The notes below the pieces were generated by a model that searched no databases, was not told where the DNA came from, and saw only the letters and a program-made list of their open reading frames with translations. DNA of 64,000 nucleotides. Source: an uncultured Pseudomonadota bacterium (lineage in GTDB: Bacteria; Myxococcota_A; UBA796; SXON01). The DNA lies in contig CAIMSU010000009.1 of NCBI GenBank assembly GCA_903844155.1, positions 1 to 64,000 of the forward strand, in the 5' to 3' direction. The translations under genes were made by a program, and so were the position numbers. Shown one piece after another: positions 6,984 to 15,488 of this stretch (position 1 is the stretch's first letter; the number at the start of each line of letters is the position of its first letter).

Positions 6984-8506
6984 CGCGCTGCGTCCGCGAG
7001 GATGTCGCGCAGGTCGCGCTTCGACTCGGGCCCGAAGGTGCTGGGATCGAGAGCGAGCCCATCGCGCCCGAACACGAGGAGCCAGTGCCCGGGCGAGAGG
7101 CCCACCTCGCCGTGGTACCGGTAGCCGCCGTGGTCGAGGATCGAGAGCAACAGCGGCGTATTGCCGACCTCAACGCTCAGCGGGGTTGTGAGGGGGTCGG
7201 TGACGAGGGACTCGCACGGCAGGAGCACAAGGTCGACGGCGCGAGCGCGAAAGTAGGCCTCATCCCACGATTTTTCGCCACGCTTCCCGGCCATGCGGCC
7301 GATGTGGGCGTCGGTGAGTCCGTCGAGGTCGTAGATGCTGCGCGGGAACGTCCAGCCGAAGCGACCGATGTCCGAGAGGGCGACGGTGCGGATCTGCGGG
7401 TTGTCCGCCACGGCCTGCCCGAGTCGCGCCATGTCCTCGTGCTCGTACGAGGCGCTGTCGTGGCCGAGCATCGCGGAGAGGACATTCCCGCCCACCCAGG
7501 CGAGGATCGGCAGGCTGAACAGGGCGAGTTGCCGCCCCCCCGCTCCTGCCAGCAGGCCCGCGCTCACGCCGGTCAGCGTCGCCCCAGCGAGGAGCACGTC
7601 CGTCAGCCGGCGCGCCCCCGGCATCCAGTCGCCGCCGCTCCAGGCCGTGCCCGCCACCAGCAACCCCATGCACGCCGCCGTGACCATCGCCGCTCGTGAC
7701 CGCCTCGCCACCGGCAGGATGCCCGTCAGGCCGATCGCGCCCGTCCCCCAGGCGAGCGCCCCGGCTACGTACGCCAGCCCCTGGTGCAGATCGGGCGGCT
7801 TGGCGTAGTAGGTGTTGGGCACGAACGCCCCGTAGTAGCCGAAGCGGAACACCTCGACCCCCCCGACCAGCAGCCCGAACGGCACCACCATTCTCAGCGC
7901 CGCGCCGCGCCCCGGCCCGCCTGCCAGCAGGATCCCCACGGCGAGGCCGCCGACGAGCACGCCCTCCGGCCTCGTCGCCGCCAGCAGGCCGAGGCACACG
8001 CCCGCTGTGGCGCACTGACCCGCGAGCGCGCACCCGAACGCGAGGGCCAGCAAAAGGCCGTACAAGGAGGTTTCAAGGCCGGACATCGCGTTGAACGCCA
8101 ACGTCCCGGACGTGGCGAGGAGCACGCCGGTCACGCACGCGGCCGGGACCGCGCTGCCTCCGAGTCGCGCGGCGACGTCTGCCGCTGAGCGCGTCAGCAT
8201 CGCCACGGTCGCCAGATGGAACACGGCACCAAGGCACCGCGCGGGCCCGATCGGGTCGACCGGCAGGCCGACCCACAGCATCGAGAGCACCGTCCAGAGC
8301 AGGTTCGTCATGCCCTCGACGGGCGGCTGCGTGGCGTCGTAGGTGAGGTGGCCGGTCTGGAGCGCGGTGCGGGCGATGCGGAAGGAGATCCACGCGTCGT
8401 CGATCGCGTGATCCGGGCTCGCGAACCGGTACAGTCCGAGCGCGCTGACGGCGAGGGTGACGAGGATGACCAGGCGGACGGGGTCGGGTCGGGGATCGAC
8501 GGGCAT
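6980..8506 (-). CDS. GT-C membrane glycosyltransferase-like protein (AftB-like)
   Basis: 508 aa, about ten predicted membrane segments. After the first segment comes an acidic loop DHAIDDAWISFRIARTALQT and PPVEGMTNLLWTVL, followed by TRPEG and YYGAFVPNTYYAK. This set is typical of GT-C enzymes related to the mycobacterial terminal beta-1,2-arabinofuranosyltransferase AftB, which use lipid-linked sugar donors at the outer face of the inner membrane; the DD pair is the probable catalytic site. The C-terminal soluble part (from about 370) contains a YDLDGLTDAHIGRM stretch seen in related proteins. Donor and acceptor are unknown. A paralog lies at 49871. It follows the cytochrome gene by 24 nt. 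Confidence 0.7.
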   Translation of the reverse strand: MPVDPRPDPVRLVILVTLAVSALGLYRFASPDHAIDDAWISFRIARTALQTGHLTYDATQPPVEGMTNLLWTVLSMLWVGLPVDPIGPARCLGAVFHLATVAMLTRSAADVAARLGGSAVPAACVTGVLLATSGTLAFNAMSGLETSLYGLLLALAFGCALAGQCATAGVCLGLLAATRPEGVLVGGLAVGILLAGGPGRGAALRMVVPFGLLVGGVEVFRFGYYGAFVPNTYYAKPPDLHQGLAYVAGALAWGTGAIGLTGILPVARRSRAAMVTAACMGLLVAGTAWSGGDWMPGARRLTDVLLAGATLTGVSAGLLAGAGGRQLALFSLPILAWVGGNVLSAMLGHDSASYEHEDMARLGQAVADNPQIRTVALSDIGRFGWTFPRSIYDLDGLTDAHIGRMAGKRGEKSWDEAYFRARAVDLVLLPCESLVTDPLTTPLSVEVGNTPLLLSILDHGGYRYHGEVGLSPGHWLLVFGRDGLALDPSTFGPESKRDLRDILADAAR

Positions 8507-8530
8507 CGCGTGGGCGGTGTAACGTAGGCG

Positions 8531-8875
8531 CTAACCGCCGATGCAGCTCAGGTAATTGTCCAGCGTCGCGAGGTCCTCGGGCGGAAGTCCGCCTCCGAGC
8601 GGCATGGTCTGGTTGTCGATGACGGCGCTGCGGATGGCGGCGGCGTCGGTCAGCACCTCCGCTTCGGTGTCGAAGTACAGGCCGTCGGGCGCGCCGAAGC
8701 GGTTGGGGGACGTCTCGGCGTGGCAGGAGTCGCAGTACGTGAGGAAGAACGGGTCGCCGAAGTTGGCCCAGGTCGGGTGACCGCCGCCGGTGTCGAGGAT
8801 GCAGCCGGGGCCGCTGTCGGCGACGGTGCCGGTGCAGGCCGAGAGCAGGGTGACGAGGACCACGGCGCGGCTCAC
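8531..8875 (-). CDS. Short c-type cytochrome-like lipoprotein
   Basis: 114 aa. Signal sequence MSRAVVLVTLLSAC with lipobox Cys14, then one heme-binding site CDSCH and a C-terminal LGGGLPPEDLATLDNYLSCIGG, the usual ending of mono-heme cytochromes; a Met in QTMPLGGG is a candidate distal ligand. The GTG start overlaps the stop of the DUF1501 gene (GTGA at 8872-8875). Expected to be a periplasmic, lipid-anchored electron carrier working with the two upstream gene products. Confidence 0.75.
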   Translation of the reverse strand: MSRAVVLVTLLSACTGTVADSGPGCILDTGGGHPTWANFGDPFFLTYCDSCHAETSPNRFGAPDGLYFDTEAEVLTDAAAIRSAVIDNQTMPLGGGLPPEDLATLDNYLSCIGG

Positions 8876-10158
8876 TGCGCGAGCAACCCGAGGATCGGCG
8901 CCACGTCGGTGCCGAAGGCTTCGACCGGATCGAGGCCGGCAAGCGTGAGCAGGGTCGCGCCAAGGTGGACGGGCTGGAGGACGACGCCGCCGCTGGTCCC
9001 GTCCGGGTCCGAAGCGCCGGTCTCCGGGATGACCGGCACGCCGCCCATGTTGCTGTCGTACCCGCCGATCACCTGCCCGCCGCGAATCCCGCCGCCAACC
9101 AGCATCATCGACGTTGTCGTCCAGTGGTCCTTGCCGAGCGAGGCGTTGAGCTGGGGGTAGCGGCCCATCTCGGACCACACGACCACGGTGATCTCGTCCG
9201 CGAGGGTGGCGCCGACGGTGCCGGGCGTGGACTCCAACGTCTGCATCAAGGTGACCAGGTTCGCGAAGAGCAATTCGAAGTGCGTCGACTGGATGGAGAC
9301 CTGCGAGTGGCTGTCCCAGGTGACCCGGTTCAGCCCCAGGTCCGCGACCGTCGCACAGCGTGACGCGCCGTTGGAGAGCAGCGTGACGGCTGCGAGCATC
9401 TGGTCCAGCGGATCCTGCCCGTTGACCGTGAGCAAGCTGGCCATGGACGTGACCGCGGGCTCGTCCTGCAGCGCAGTCAGGTAGGCCTGCGAGATGCGGG
9501 ACTGGGCGCCTGCCGAGGCCGCGCCTGCTGCCTTCTGGGCGCGCGCGAGCAGGTAGGCGTCCTCGGGAGCGCCGAGCGTGGATGAGGGCACCCGGAGCGT
9601 CTGCGTGCCGCCCGTCGCGCAACTACCATCGATGAGCGTGCCCAATTGCCCGCTCTCGCCAACGCGCACAACCCCGCTGGCCGTGGAGTCGGAGTAGGAC
9701 GGCCCCGAGAGGACGACGTTGCCGAGCGGCAGGTGGCTCGGCGCGCCCATCGCGAGGCGCGTTGGAAAATCGTTCGCCTCGGCGTCCGTGCCGCCCGTGA
9801 AAAGCAGGCGGCGACAGCGTTCATGCGCGATGGAGCGCACCTCCAGGCCATTCACGATGGCGGTGCGGCTCGCGTAGGTGGACATGAACGCGTCCACTGA
9901 GGGGCGCGTGGTGCTGGAGACCCAGGTGAGGCCGTTCTGCGAGACCTTCTGCGAGTCGTCCGTCGGCATGTCCACGTATTGATTGTCGAATTCGGGGGCG
10001 TAGACCCACGTCGGGTCCCAGCCGCCCTGCGCGAAGACGAACAGGAACTTGCGGTCGTTCGCGCCAACGTCCGCGCGCGCGAGGCGGGAGAGCCCGAGGC
10101 CGGCCAGCATCGACGCCGGGAGCAGTCGCATGAGGTCACGACGGGTGATTACCGGCAT
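8872..10158 (-). CDS. DUF1501 family exported protein
   Basis: 428 aa. It opens with a twin-arginine type signal (ITRRDLMRLLPASMLAGLGL), so Tat export of a folded protein is likely. The mature part shows DUF1501 features: FLFVFAQGGWDPTWVYAPEFD, GLEVRSIAHERCRRLLFTGG, TVVVWSEMGRYPQLNASLGKDHWTTTS and VGGGIRGGQVIGGYD. DUF1501 proteins have a sulfatase/alkaline-phosphatase-like fold and are usually encoded beside DUF1549/DUF1592-type cytochrome proteins, as here; their reaction is unknown. The ATG start at 10158 shares its A with the preceding TGA stop (TGATG), which fixes the start over a longer in-frame extension. Confidence 0.85.
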   Translation of the reverse strand: MPVITRRDLMRLLPASMLAGLGLSRLARADVGANDRKFLFVFAQGGWDPTWVYAPEFDNQYVDMPTDDSQKVSQNGLTWVSSTTRPSVDAFMSTYASRTAIVNGLEVRSIAHERCRRLLFTGGTDAEANDFPTRLAMGAPSHLPLGNVVLSGPSYSDSTASGVVRVGESGQLGTLIDGSCATGGTQTLRVPSSTLGAPEDAYLLARAQKAAGAASAGAQSRISQAYLTALQDEPAVTSMASLLTVNGQDPLDQMLAAVTLLSNGASRCATVADLGLNRVTWDSHSQVSIQSTHFELLFANLVTLMQTLESTPGTVGATLADEITVVVWSEMGRYPQLNASLGKDHWTTTSMMLVGGGIRGGQVIGGYDSNMGGVPVIPETGASDPDGTSGGVVLQPVHLGATLLTLAGLDPVEAFGTDVAPILGLLAQ

Positions 10159-11783
10159 CAGTAGCTCACAAAGTCGGGGTCGCGGAGCAGGACGGCGACG
10201 ACCGCGGTCCACGCGTCCCTGGGCGTGCCGCCGGCGTCGACCACGGATTGCCAGAGCGACGCGAGCCCGCTCACGTCGCTGGTGCTTGGTCGCTCGGCCA
10301 GAAGGCGCCACCAGGCTGCAGAAACGGCGGTCGTGAACGCGGCGTCAGCCGGGGTTGTCGCGCTCGTGGCGCCAACGAGCAGGTCGGCCGTGGCGCCGTC
10401 TGCAAGGTCACGGTCGACGATGAGGCCGGCGCTCTCCTCGCCCGCACGCTGGAACGTCATCGTCCACGTGAGACCCGGCGTTCGCTGGGGTGCTGTGAGC
10501 GTGACCCCGTCGACCGACCCGCCGAGCACGCGGAAGCCATGCGTGTCGTTGTCGAGCTGGTCCCAGCCCTGGTAATTCCAGTCCAGGCCGGCCAGATCGG
10601 TGTCGATGGAGCGAAGCTGCGAGGCGACGAGCATGCGGCTCGTGGTCTCGCGATCGATCGTCGCCTGCGAGGCGCCCGTCGCAAAGCTCCCGACCGTGTA
10701 CGCCGGCGCCTGCGTCACGAGTCGGATGACGTCCTTGAGGTGCAGGCCGTTGTTGACGAAGGGCTCGCGCGCCTGCCGCAGCAGCTCCACGTCGCTGTCG
10801 TCTGTCTGTCGCCGCAGCAGGCCCTCGGTCGCCGTCTGCACCGCGCAGTCCACAAAACGCGGATCATCGGCGATCGCCGCCCCAAGCTCCTCCAGCCCGC
10901 TCACCGGGTGACCCATCCACGCCGGGGTGACGTTCAGGATCGTGCTCCCCATGTTCTCGCGCTCGGGGTGGTAGGTCTGCAGCTCGAAGTTGCTCTGGTC
11001 GTCGAACGGCGTGAACCCGAAAAGCGTGGCTGCGACGGGCTCGATCGAGGAGTGGCAGGCGAGGCAGGTCGGCTCGTTCTGGATCGCGTCGGTCGTGCTG
11101 CTGTCGCTGATCGAGAGGCCGGTCGAGAGGATGACGGGCCGGGAGAGGACGTCGCGACAGACGAGCAGGTCGAAGATCGCGGCGGCGCGCTGGCGGTTCT
11201 CGTTGAAGAGCGGGCTGTTGTAGCGCCACCAGAGCCCGTTCGTGGCGAGGACGCCGACGGCAGGCCGCTGATCGGTGTAGCGCGAGACCTGCCAGCCGGT
11301 GGCGCCGGCCGGGTAGTCCAGCGGCCAGAGCGAGGCGAGCATCGGGTTCGCCATCGTCCAGTCGGCGGTCACGATGTCCGCGTACGAGCGGTCGGTGGCG
11401 ACGACGTGGGCGACAAGGCGGAGGGGCTCTTCGCCCACGCTGCGGTTGAAGGAGTAGTCCTCGTCGTGGGAGAGGCCGTAGTCCTGCACCGTGGCGTGAA
11501 AGCTGTCGATCGCCGTGCGCCAGCGCTCCTGGTACATCTGCGTGATGCGCTCCTCAAAGCGCGGGTCGGCCAGCCACTGCTCGCGCAGGGCGTTGATGTC
11601 CTCGGGGTGGGCCTCGACCTCATCCAGCTCGGATGTGGTCGGAAGAACCCCGCGCAGGTCGATGGACAGGCGACGGGCGAGACGCGGGCCGGAGAGGGGA
11701 GTCAGCGTGGACGGCGTCGCCGTGTCCGCGGGCGCGCATCCGCTCGCGAGGAGGGCCACCATGCCGACGACGACGCCTCTCAC
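10158..11783 (-). CDS. DUF1549/DUF1592-type lipoprotein with heme site
   Basis: 541 aa. Signal MRGVVVGMVALLASGC (lipobox Cys16). The N-terminal third has the DUF1549-type phrase LARRLSIDLRGVLPTTSELDEVEAHP and DPRFEERITQMYQERW. The middle has NGLWWRYNSPLFNENRQRAA, and TCLACHSS supplies one CxxCH heme site. Such proteins are common in Planctomycetes and Myxococcota beside DUF1501 genes and are presumed to be periplasmic redox or degradation components. The start is GTG, overlapping the upstream stop by 4 nt (11780-11783). Operon order is 12646 lipoprotein, this gene, DUF1501, short cytochrome. Confidence 0.75.
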   Translation of the reverse strand: MRGVVVGMVALLASGCAPADTATPSTLTPLSGPRLARRLSIDLRGVLPTTSELDEVEAHPEDINALREQWLADPRFEERITQMYQERWRTAIDSFHATVQDYGLSHDEDYSFNRSVGEEPLRLVAHVVATDRSYADIVTADWTMANPMLASLWPLDYPAGATGWQVSRYTDQRPAVGVLATNGLWWRYNSPLFNENRQRAAAIFDLLVCRDVLSRPVILSTGLSISDSSTTDAIQNEPTCLACHSSIEPVAATLFGFTPFDDQSNFELQTYHPERENMGSTILNVTPAWMGHPVSGLEELGAAIADDPRFVDCAVQTATEGLLRRQTDDSDVELLRQAREPFVNNGLHLKDVIRLVTQAPAYTVGSFATGASQATIDRETTSRMLVASQLRSIDTDLAGLDWNYQGWDQLDNDTHGFRVLGGSVDGVTLTAPQRTPGLTWTMTFQRAGEESAGLIVDRDLADGATADLLVGATSATTPADAAFTTAVSAAWWRLLAERPSTSDVSGLASLWQSVVDAGGTPRDAWTAVVAVLLRDPDFVSY

Positions 11784-12646
11784 GGCGCGCTCAGGTCGGG
11801 GATCGTGTCAAAGAACGTGGTGAAGTCGAGGCACACCTGGCCGATGTCGTCCTTGCCGTCCCAGATCGCGTCGCCGCACGCCCCGCACGTGGACAGGAGC
11901 GTGATGACGTACCAGGTCGAGTCCGGCTGCCGCACGCTGATCGTGCCGCCCGTCGCCCCGTCCGGGCAACTGCTGGGGTCAAACGTCACGGATGAGTACA
12001 CCACGGCGGCCTCCGCGATCGACACGGAGCCGTCGACGGTCGCGCTTCCGCCGGTGGTGCCGGTCACGCACACGTCGCCCGAAAACCCGCCCGCGAGCCA
12101 GCCGCCCTCCGCCTCGTCCCGGAACGTGCCGGAGATGCAGCCGCCCCAGTTCGTGCCGTGGTTGTCCGCGTTGATCTGTTGGTTTGCGTTCCCGCCGACG
12201 TCCAGCTCCATGCCGTCTGGCCGGATGATGACGAAGTCGGCCGGCGAGAACATCAGGTAGTAGCTGCCGGTCCACGAGCCATCGGATGCCGTGACGCGCT
12301 GATCCTGCAGCGTCTCGCCGACCGCACCCCGGTAGGTGTAACCGGTGGTGGTATTGCAGCCGCCAAGCTCCATGAACCCGCCGCCCATCGGGTCCGCCGG
12401 GCAGGAGGCCTCCGTGTGCGTCATCAGCTCGGCGTAGTCGCGGAACACCACGCTCGGCGCCGGAAAGCCGCTCGCGGTCGCGGTCGCGAACTGGGCGGCC
12501 ACCCCGGCGGCGTCCCACTGGGCGACGTGGTCGCTCGTCGCCACATCGCCAGACCAATCGTCGTTCGCGGCCGGGTCGACCCAGGGGGCAGGCGCGGGCG
12601 CGCACGCGATGTAGAGCAGCCCGAGGACCATGCCCCAGCGTACCAC
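11780..12646 (-). CDS. Putative lipoprotein of unknown family
   Basis: 288 aa from GTG 12646 (an ATG at 12631 would give 283). Signal with lipobox at LLYIAC. The mature part is Cys- and Gly-rich with WGGCISGTFRDEAEGGWLAGGFSG and ACPTC-like pairs (STCGACGDAIWDG); no known domain recognised. It ends by overlapping the GTG of the DUF1549 gene, so it belongs to that transcription unit and probably to the same envelope process. Confidence 0.65.
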   Translation of the reverse strand: MVRWGMVLGLLYIACAPAPAPWVDPAANDDWSGDVATSDHVAQWDAAGVAAQFATATASGFPAPSVVFRDYAELMTHTEASCPADPMGGGFMELGGCNTTTGYTYRGAVGETLQDQRVTASDGSWTGSYYLMFSPADFVIIRPDGMELDVGGNANQQINADNHGTNWGGCISGTFRDEAEGGWLAGGFSGDVCVTGTTGGSATVDGSVSIAEAAVVYSSVTFDPSSCPDGATGGTISVRQPDSTWYVITLLSTCGACGDAIWDGKDDIGQVCLDFTTFFDTIPDLSAP

Positions 12647-12656
12647 AACGCTTGGA

Positions 12657-13301
12657 TTATTGGGAGATTACGATGTCGACACCTGTGTAGGTGCCGCCCG
12701 GAACCACGTCAAACGGGTTGCCGCTCCAGCCAAGCTCCGGGTCCGGCGTCGACGGCGAGCCGTCTGCGTCGATGAACCCGAACATGCCGATGCTGGTGGA
12801 CGATCCCGGCGAGAACGTGGTGGTCCACGATGCGGGCACGCCGCTGGTGGTCGGGCAGGCGATGATCGTGGTGACGAGCGGTGAGCCGGAGTGGTCGACG
12901 GTGCCGTCGGACTTCACGTAGGCGGCGTCGTAGGCCTCCACGTCGCAGTGCGGGGTTGAGCCGATGGTTCCGGTGTACGTCAGGGTGCCGGAGACGCTGA
13001 TGGCGTCGGTGTCGGTGTCGCTGTCCGTGTCAGAATCGGTGTCGGTGTCGGTGTCCGCGTCGGTGTCCGAGTCGGTGTCGGTGTCGGTGTCGGTGTCCGA
13101 ATCGGTGTCGCTGTCGGTGTCTGCGTCCGTGTCGGCGTCCACGTCCCCCGCCGTGTCGGCCAGGAGGTAGCAATACCCGTTGTCGGCACGGCCGAATCCG
13201 TCGCCGCAGGGGTCGGTGAGGGAGCCGGGGCCCGCGCAGGAGAGGGCAGGGCACAGCGCCAGCAGCAAGACGAAGGCGGGCGACGTTCGGGGGTCGGTCA
13301 T
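12657..13301 (-). CDS. Lipoprotein with Asp-X dipeptide linker
   Basis: 214 aa. Signal peptide with lipobox at LCPALSC. After a short Cys-containing head (DPCGDGFGRADNGYCYLL) comes 48 residues of pure Asp-X dipeptides (X = Thr, Ser, Ala or Val; 24 units), then a C-terminal beta-rich domain with a VSGTLTYTGTIGSTPHCDVEAYD strand pattern. The linker probably holds the domain away from the membrane and may bind calcium; function unknown. It ends 10 nt before the next start and is likely co-transcribed with it. Confidence 0.7.
   Translation of the reverse strand: MTDPRTSPAFVLLLALCPALSCAGPGSLTDPCGDGFGRADNGYCYLLADTAGDVDADTDADTDSDTDSDTDTDTDTDSDTDADTDTDTDSDTDSDTDTDAISVSGTLTYTGTIGSTPHCDVEAYDAAYVKSDGTVDHSGSPLVTTIIACPTTSGVPASWTTTFSPGSSTSIGMFGFIDADGSPSTPDPELGWSGNPFDVVPGGTYTGVDIVISQ
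13003..13146 (-). repeat. Asp-X coding microsatellite (24 x 6 bp)
   Basis: 144 bases reading, on the plus strand, as near-identical 6-mers of the form GTCGGT/GTCCGA/GTCGCT. They encode 24 consecutive Asp-X dipeptides in frame. The units vary by synonymous and Thr/Ser/Ala changes, so the tract is not freshly expanded. Confidence 0.9.
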
Positions 13302-13330
13302 GGCGCGGACATCATACAGCCGGCCGCCCC

Positions 13331-13888
13331 TCAGTGCGGCGCGACCTTTCCCGTGTGACGCACGAGCTGGAGGCCGGTCGGCTTGAGGAGCTCGACGGGC
13401 ACGTCAAAGTCGATGTCCGGGCAGGTCCAGATGTGCAGGGCGACGCCGCTGGTCGCCGCGGAGGCCTTGTTGCGTTGCTGCAGGTACATCGCCAGCAAGT
13501 CCTCGGGCTGCGGAGGCGCTGTGGACGCGGCGTAGCTGCTCGCGACGACCGTGGGCGTCTTGTACAGGACCCCGCCGCCGGGCTGGTTGAGGAAGGTGAC
13601 GATCGTCACGAGGTCGCCCGCCGGGAGATAGCGAAGCTCGTACGTGGAATAGCCGACGGCGTCAGTCCCGGTGGGGCGGATCTTGCCGAGGCCGAGCGTG
13701 GTGGGACAAGCGGTCGTGTCGTAGAACAACCCGCTGCACTCGTAGTCGGGCAGGGGCGTGGCCTTCGGGTCCGTCGCGGAGAAGACGAACCAGACCGAGG
13801 GATCGGCGGACGACGTGCAGAGCGGCGTCCAGGCGTTGGCAGCCGCGAGGGCGGGGGCGGACAAGGCGAGGGCGAGGGGAATCAGCAT
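13331..13888 (-). CDS. Hypothetical secreted protein
   Basis: 185 aa. Signal peptide MLIPLALALSAPALAAANAW without a basic start. The mature protein has beta-rich segments (PDYECSGLFYDTTACPTTLG; GDLVTIVTFLNQPGGGVLY) and no recognised domain. It precedes the Asp-X lipoprotein by 29 nt and is the first gene of the long minus-strand run. ATG 13888 is chosen because the signal begins there; the longer open frame upstream lacks protein character. Confidence 0.6.
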   Translation of the reverse strand: MLIPLALALSAPALAAANAWTPLCTSSADPSVWFVFSATDPKATPLPDYECSGLFYDTTACPTTLGLGKIRPTGTDAVGYSTYELRYLPAGDLVTIVTFLNQPGGGVLYKTPTVVASSYAASTAPPQPEDLLAMYLQQRNKASAATSGVALHIWTCPDIDFDVPVELLKPTGLQLVRHTGKVAPH

Positions 13889-14040
13889 GGGTCTGGAAGG
13901 ACTAACCCGACGGACGCCTGATTCTTCCAGCGCGTGAGGGGCGAGGCTCTGAAGGCGCGCGAGGCGCCGGCCTGCGCGGCTTTCAGCGAATTGACACGCC
14001 AGCCGTTGCGGTCCGCTGCGGCCGGGCGTAGCCTGACGCC

Positions 14041-14541
14041 ATGGAATTCCGTATCGCCCATCGCTTTTCCTGCGCGCCCGAGGCGTACTGGAAGATGACG
14101 CATGATCCGGCATACGAGGCCAGCTTTCGCGGGGAGGATGTCGACACGGTAGTGCTCGAGGCGCGCGAGGTCGGCGACCACAGCATCGAGCGTCGGCGCG
14201 TGTCACCCCGCAAGCCCCTGCCGCCGTTGATGGCGCGGGCGGTCGGGCGCGAGCGCCTCTCGTACGTGCAGGAGGTGGACTTCGACAACGCGCACTTCAG
14301 CTCGGTCTGGCGGGTGGTCTCGGACATCCTGCCGGACAAGGTGCGCTGCGCAGGCACGTCGCGCGTGGTCGCGCACGCAGGCGGCGGGTGCGAGCGGATC
14401 ATGGAGGGGCGCATCGAGGTGGACGTGTTCATGGTCGGCGGGCAGATCGAGAAGCACATCCTGAAGGAATTGCAGGGCGGGTACGACCGTGCGGCGGGGA
14501 TCATGGCCACGATGCTCGCGGCGCAGGGGTCCGGGGCGTGA
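14041..14541 (+). CDS. DUF2505 family protein
   Basis: 166 aa, the full length of the DUF2505 (PF10698) family, which has an SRPBCC/START-like ligand-binding fold. Matches include MEFRIAHRFSCAPEAYWKM at the start, the RERLSYVQEVDF segment and a C-terminal KHILKELQGGYDRAAGIM helix. Cytoplasmic; ligand unknown. Its TGA overlaps the ATG of the CAP-domain gene by one base (TGATG at 14539-14543), so the two are coupled although one product is cytoplasmic and the other exported. Confidence 0.8.
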   Translation: MEFRIAHRFSCAPEAYWKMTHDPAYEASFRGEDVDTVVLEAREVGDHSIERRRVSPRKPLPPLMARAVGRERLSYVQEVDFDNAHFSSVWRVVSDILPDKVRCAGTSRVVAHAGGGCERIMEGRIEVDVFMVGGQIEKHILKELQGGYDRAAGIMATMLAAQGSGA

Positions 14542-15488
14542 TGCTCGTCCTCGTCGCCCTCGCTCACGCCGGCACCTACGGCGTTCCGGTCGACGGGTAC
14601 CCTTCGGCCGACGAGCGCTCGCTGCTGCTATGGACGAACGCGGCGCGCGTCGCCCCGGACGCGTTCACGGACGAGTACGCGCAAGGCGGCTGTTCCACCG
14701 CGGACTTTTCGGCCGACGAGCTGACTCCCAAGCTGCCGCTCTACATCGACGTGGCGCTCACCGAAGCCGCGCGATCCCACTCCACGGACATGCTGACGAA
14801 CGGGTGCTTCCAGCATGAAAGCTGCGATGGCACGGACACCTGGGTGCGCATCGCGACGTTCTACACCGAGTCCAGCCTGCTCGGCGAGAACATCGCCGAG
14901 GGCTACGGCACGCCGAAGGACACCGTGCTGACGGGCTGGATGTGCTCGGACTCCGGCCACCGCGCCAACATCATGGACGGCGACTACAACGAGATGGGCG
15001 CCGGCGTGGACGGCGAGTACATGACGCAGGACTTCTCGGGCGGCGTGCTGACGGAGGGCTCGCCTCCAGTGCGCGTGGCGGTTCAGGAAGACGGCGCGTA
15101 CTACGCCGATTGGGGCGACAGCGCCGCGCCCGTCGGCCTCTCCATCGTGCGGGACGGACGGTCGACGCCGATGGCGCTGGCCTGGGGGACGGACGCGAAC
15201 GGCATCTACAGCGCGACGGACGTGCAGGAGGATGAGACCCAGACGGATCACTCATGGTTCGTGTCGTGGGAGACAGCAGCGGGTGCCTCCGGGACGTTCC
15301 CGGATGCGGGCGCGTGGGCGGACGACGGGAGCTACGCGGGCGACCAGCTCACGGCGATCGACCCGGTGGCGGCGGCGAAGGGGCTCAAGGTTGTCGGGTG
15401 CGCGACGGTGGACCCGGGCGTCGGGTTTTCGGCGATGATCGCGGGGTTGGGGATTGTTTTGGGGAGGAGGCGACCGGTCACCGCGTAA
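14541..15488 (+). CDS. CAP (SCP/PR1) domain protein with C-terminal sorting-type tail
   Basis: 315 aa. An unusually short signal (MLVLVALAHA) is followed by a CAP domain, residues about 20-165: LLLWTNAARVAPDAF, ALTEAARSHSTDML, FQHESCDGTD, LLGENIAEGY and GWMCSDSGHRANIM are the usual CAP blocks with the conserved His/Glu/His cluster. The tail has a Cys (VVGCATVDPG), a membrane segment and GRRRP, resembling a MYXO-CTERM signal. Likely exported and retained at the surface. Its last 11 nt overlap the opposite-strand toxin remnant. Confidence 0.8.
   Translation: MLVLVALAHAGTYGVPVDGYPSADERSLLLWTNAARVAPDAFTDEYAQGGCSTADFSADELTPKLPLYIDVALTEAARSHSTDMLTNGCFQHESCDGTDTWVRIATFYTESSLLGENIAEGYGTPKDTVLTGWMCSDSGHRANIMDGDYNEMGAGVDGEYMTQDFSGGVLTEGSPPVRVAVQEDGAYYADWGDSAAPVGLSIVRDGRSTPMALAWGTDANGIYSATDVQEDETQTDHSWFVSWETAAGASGTFPDAGAWADDGSYAGDQLTAIDPVAAAKGLKVVGCATVDPGVGFSAMIAGLGIVLGRRRPVTA

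Noticed and set aside
13003-13146. CRISPR-like or minisatellite array
   Set aside because: Units are 6 bp, in frame, without spacers, inside a lipoprotein gene.
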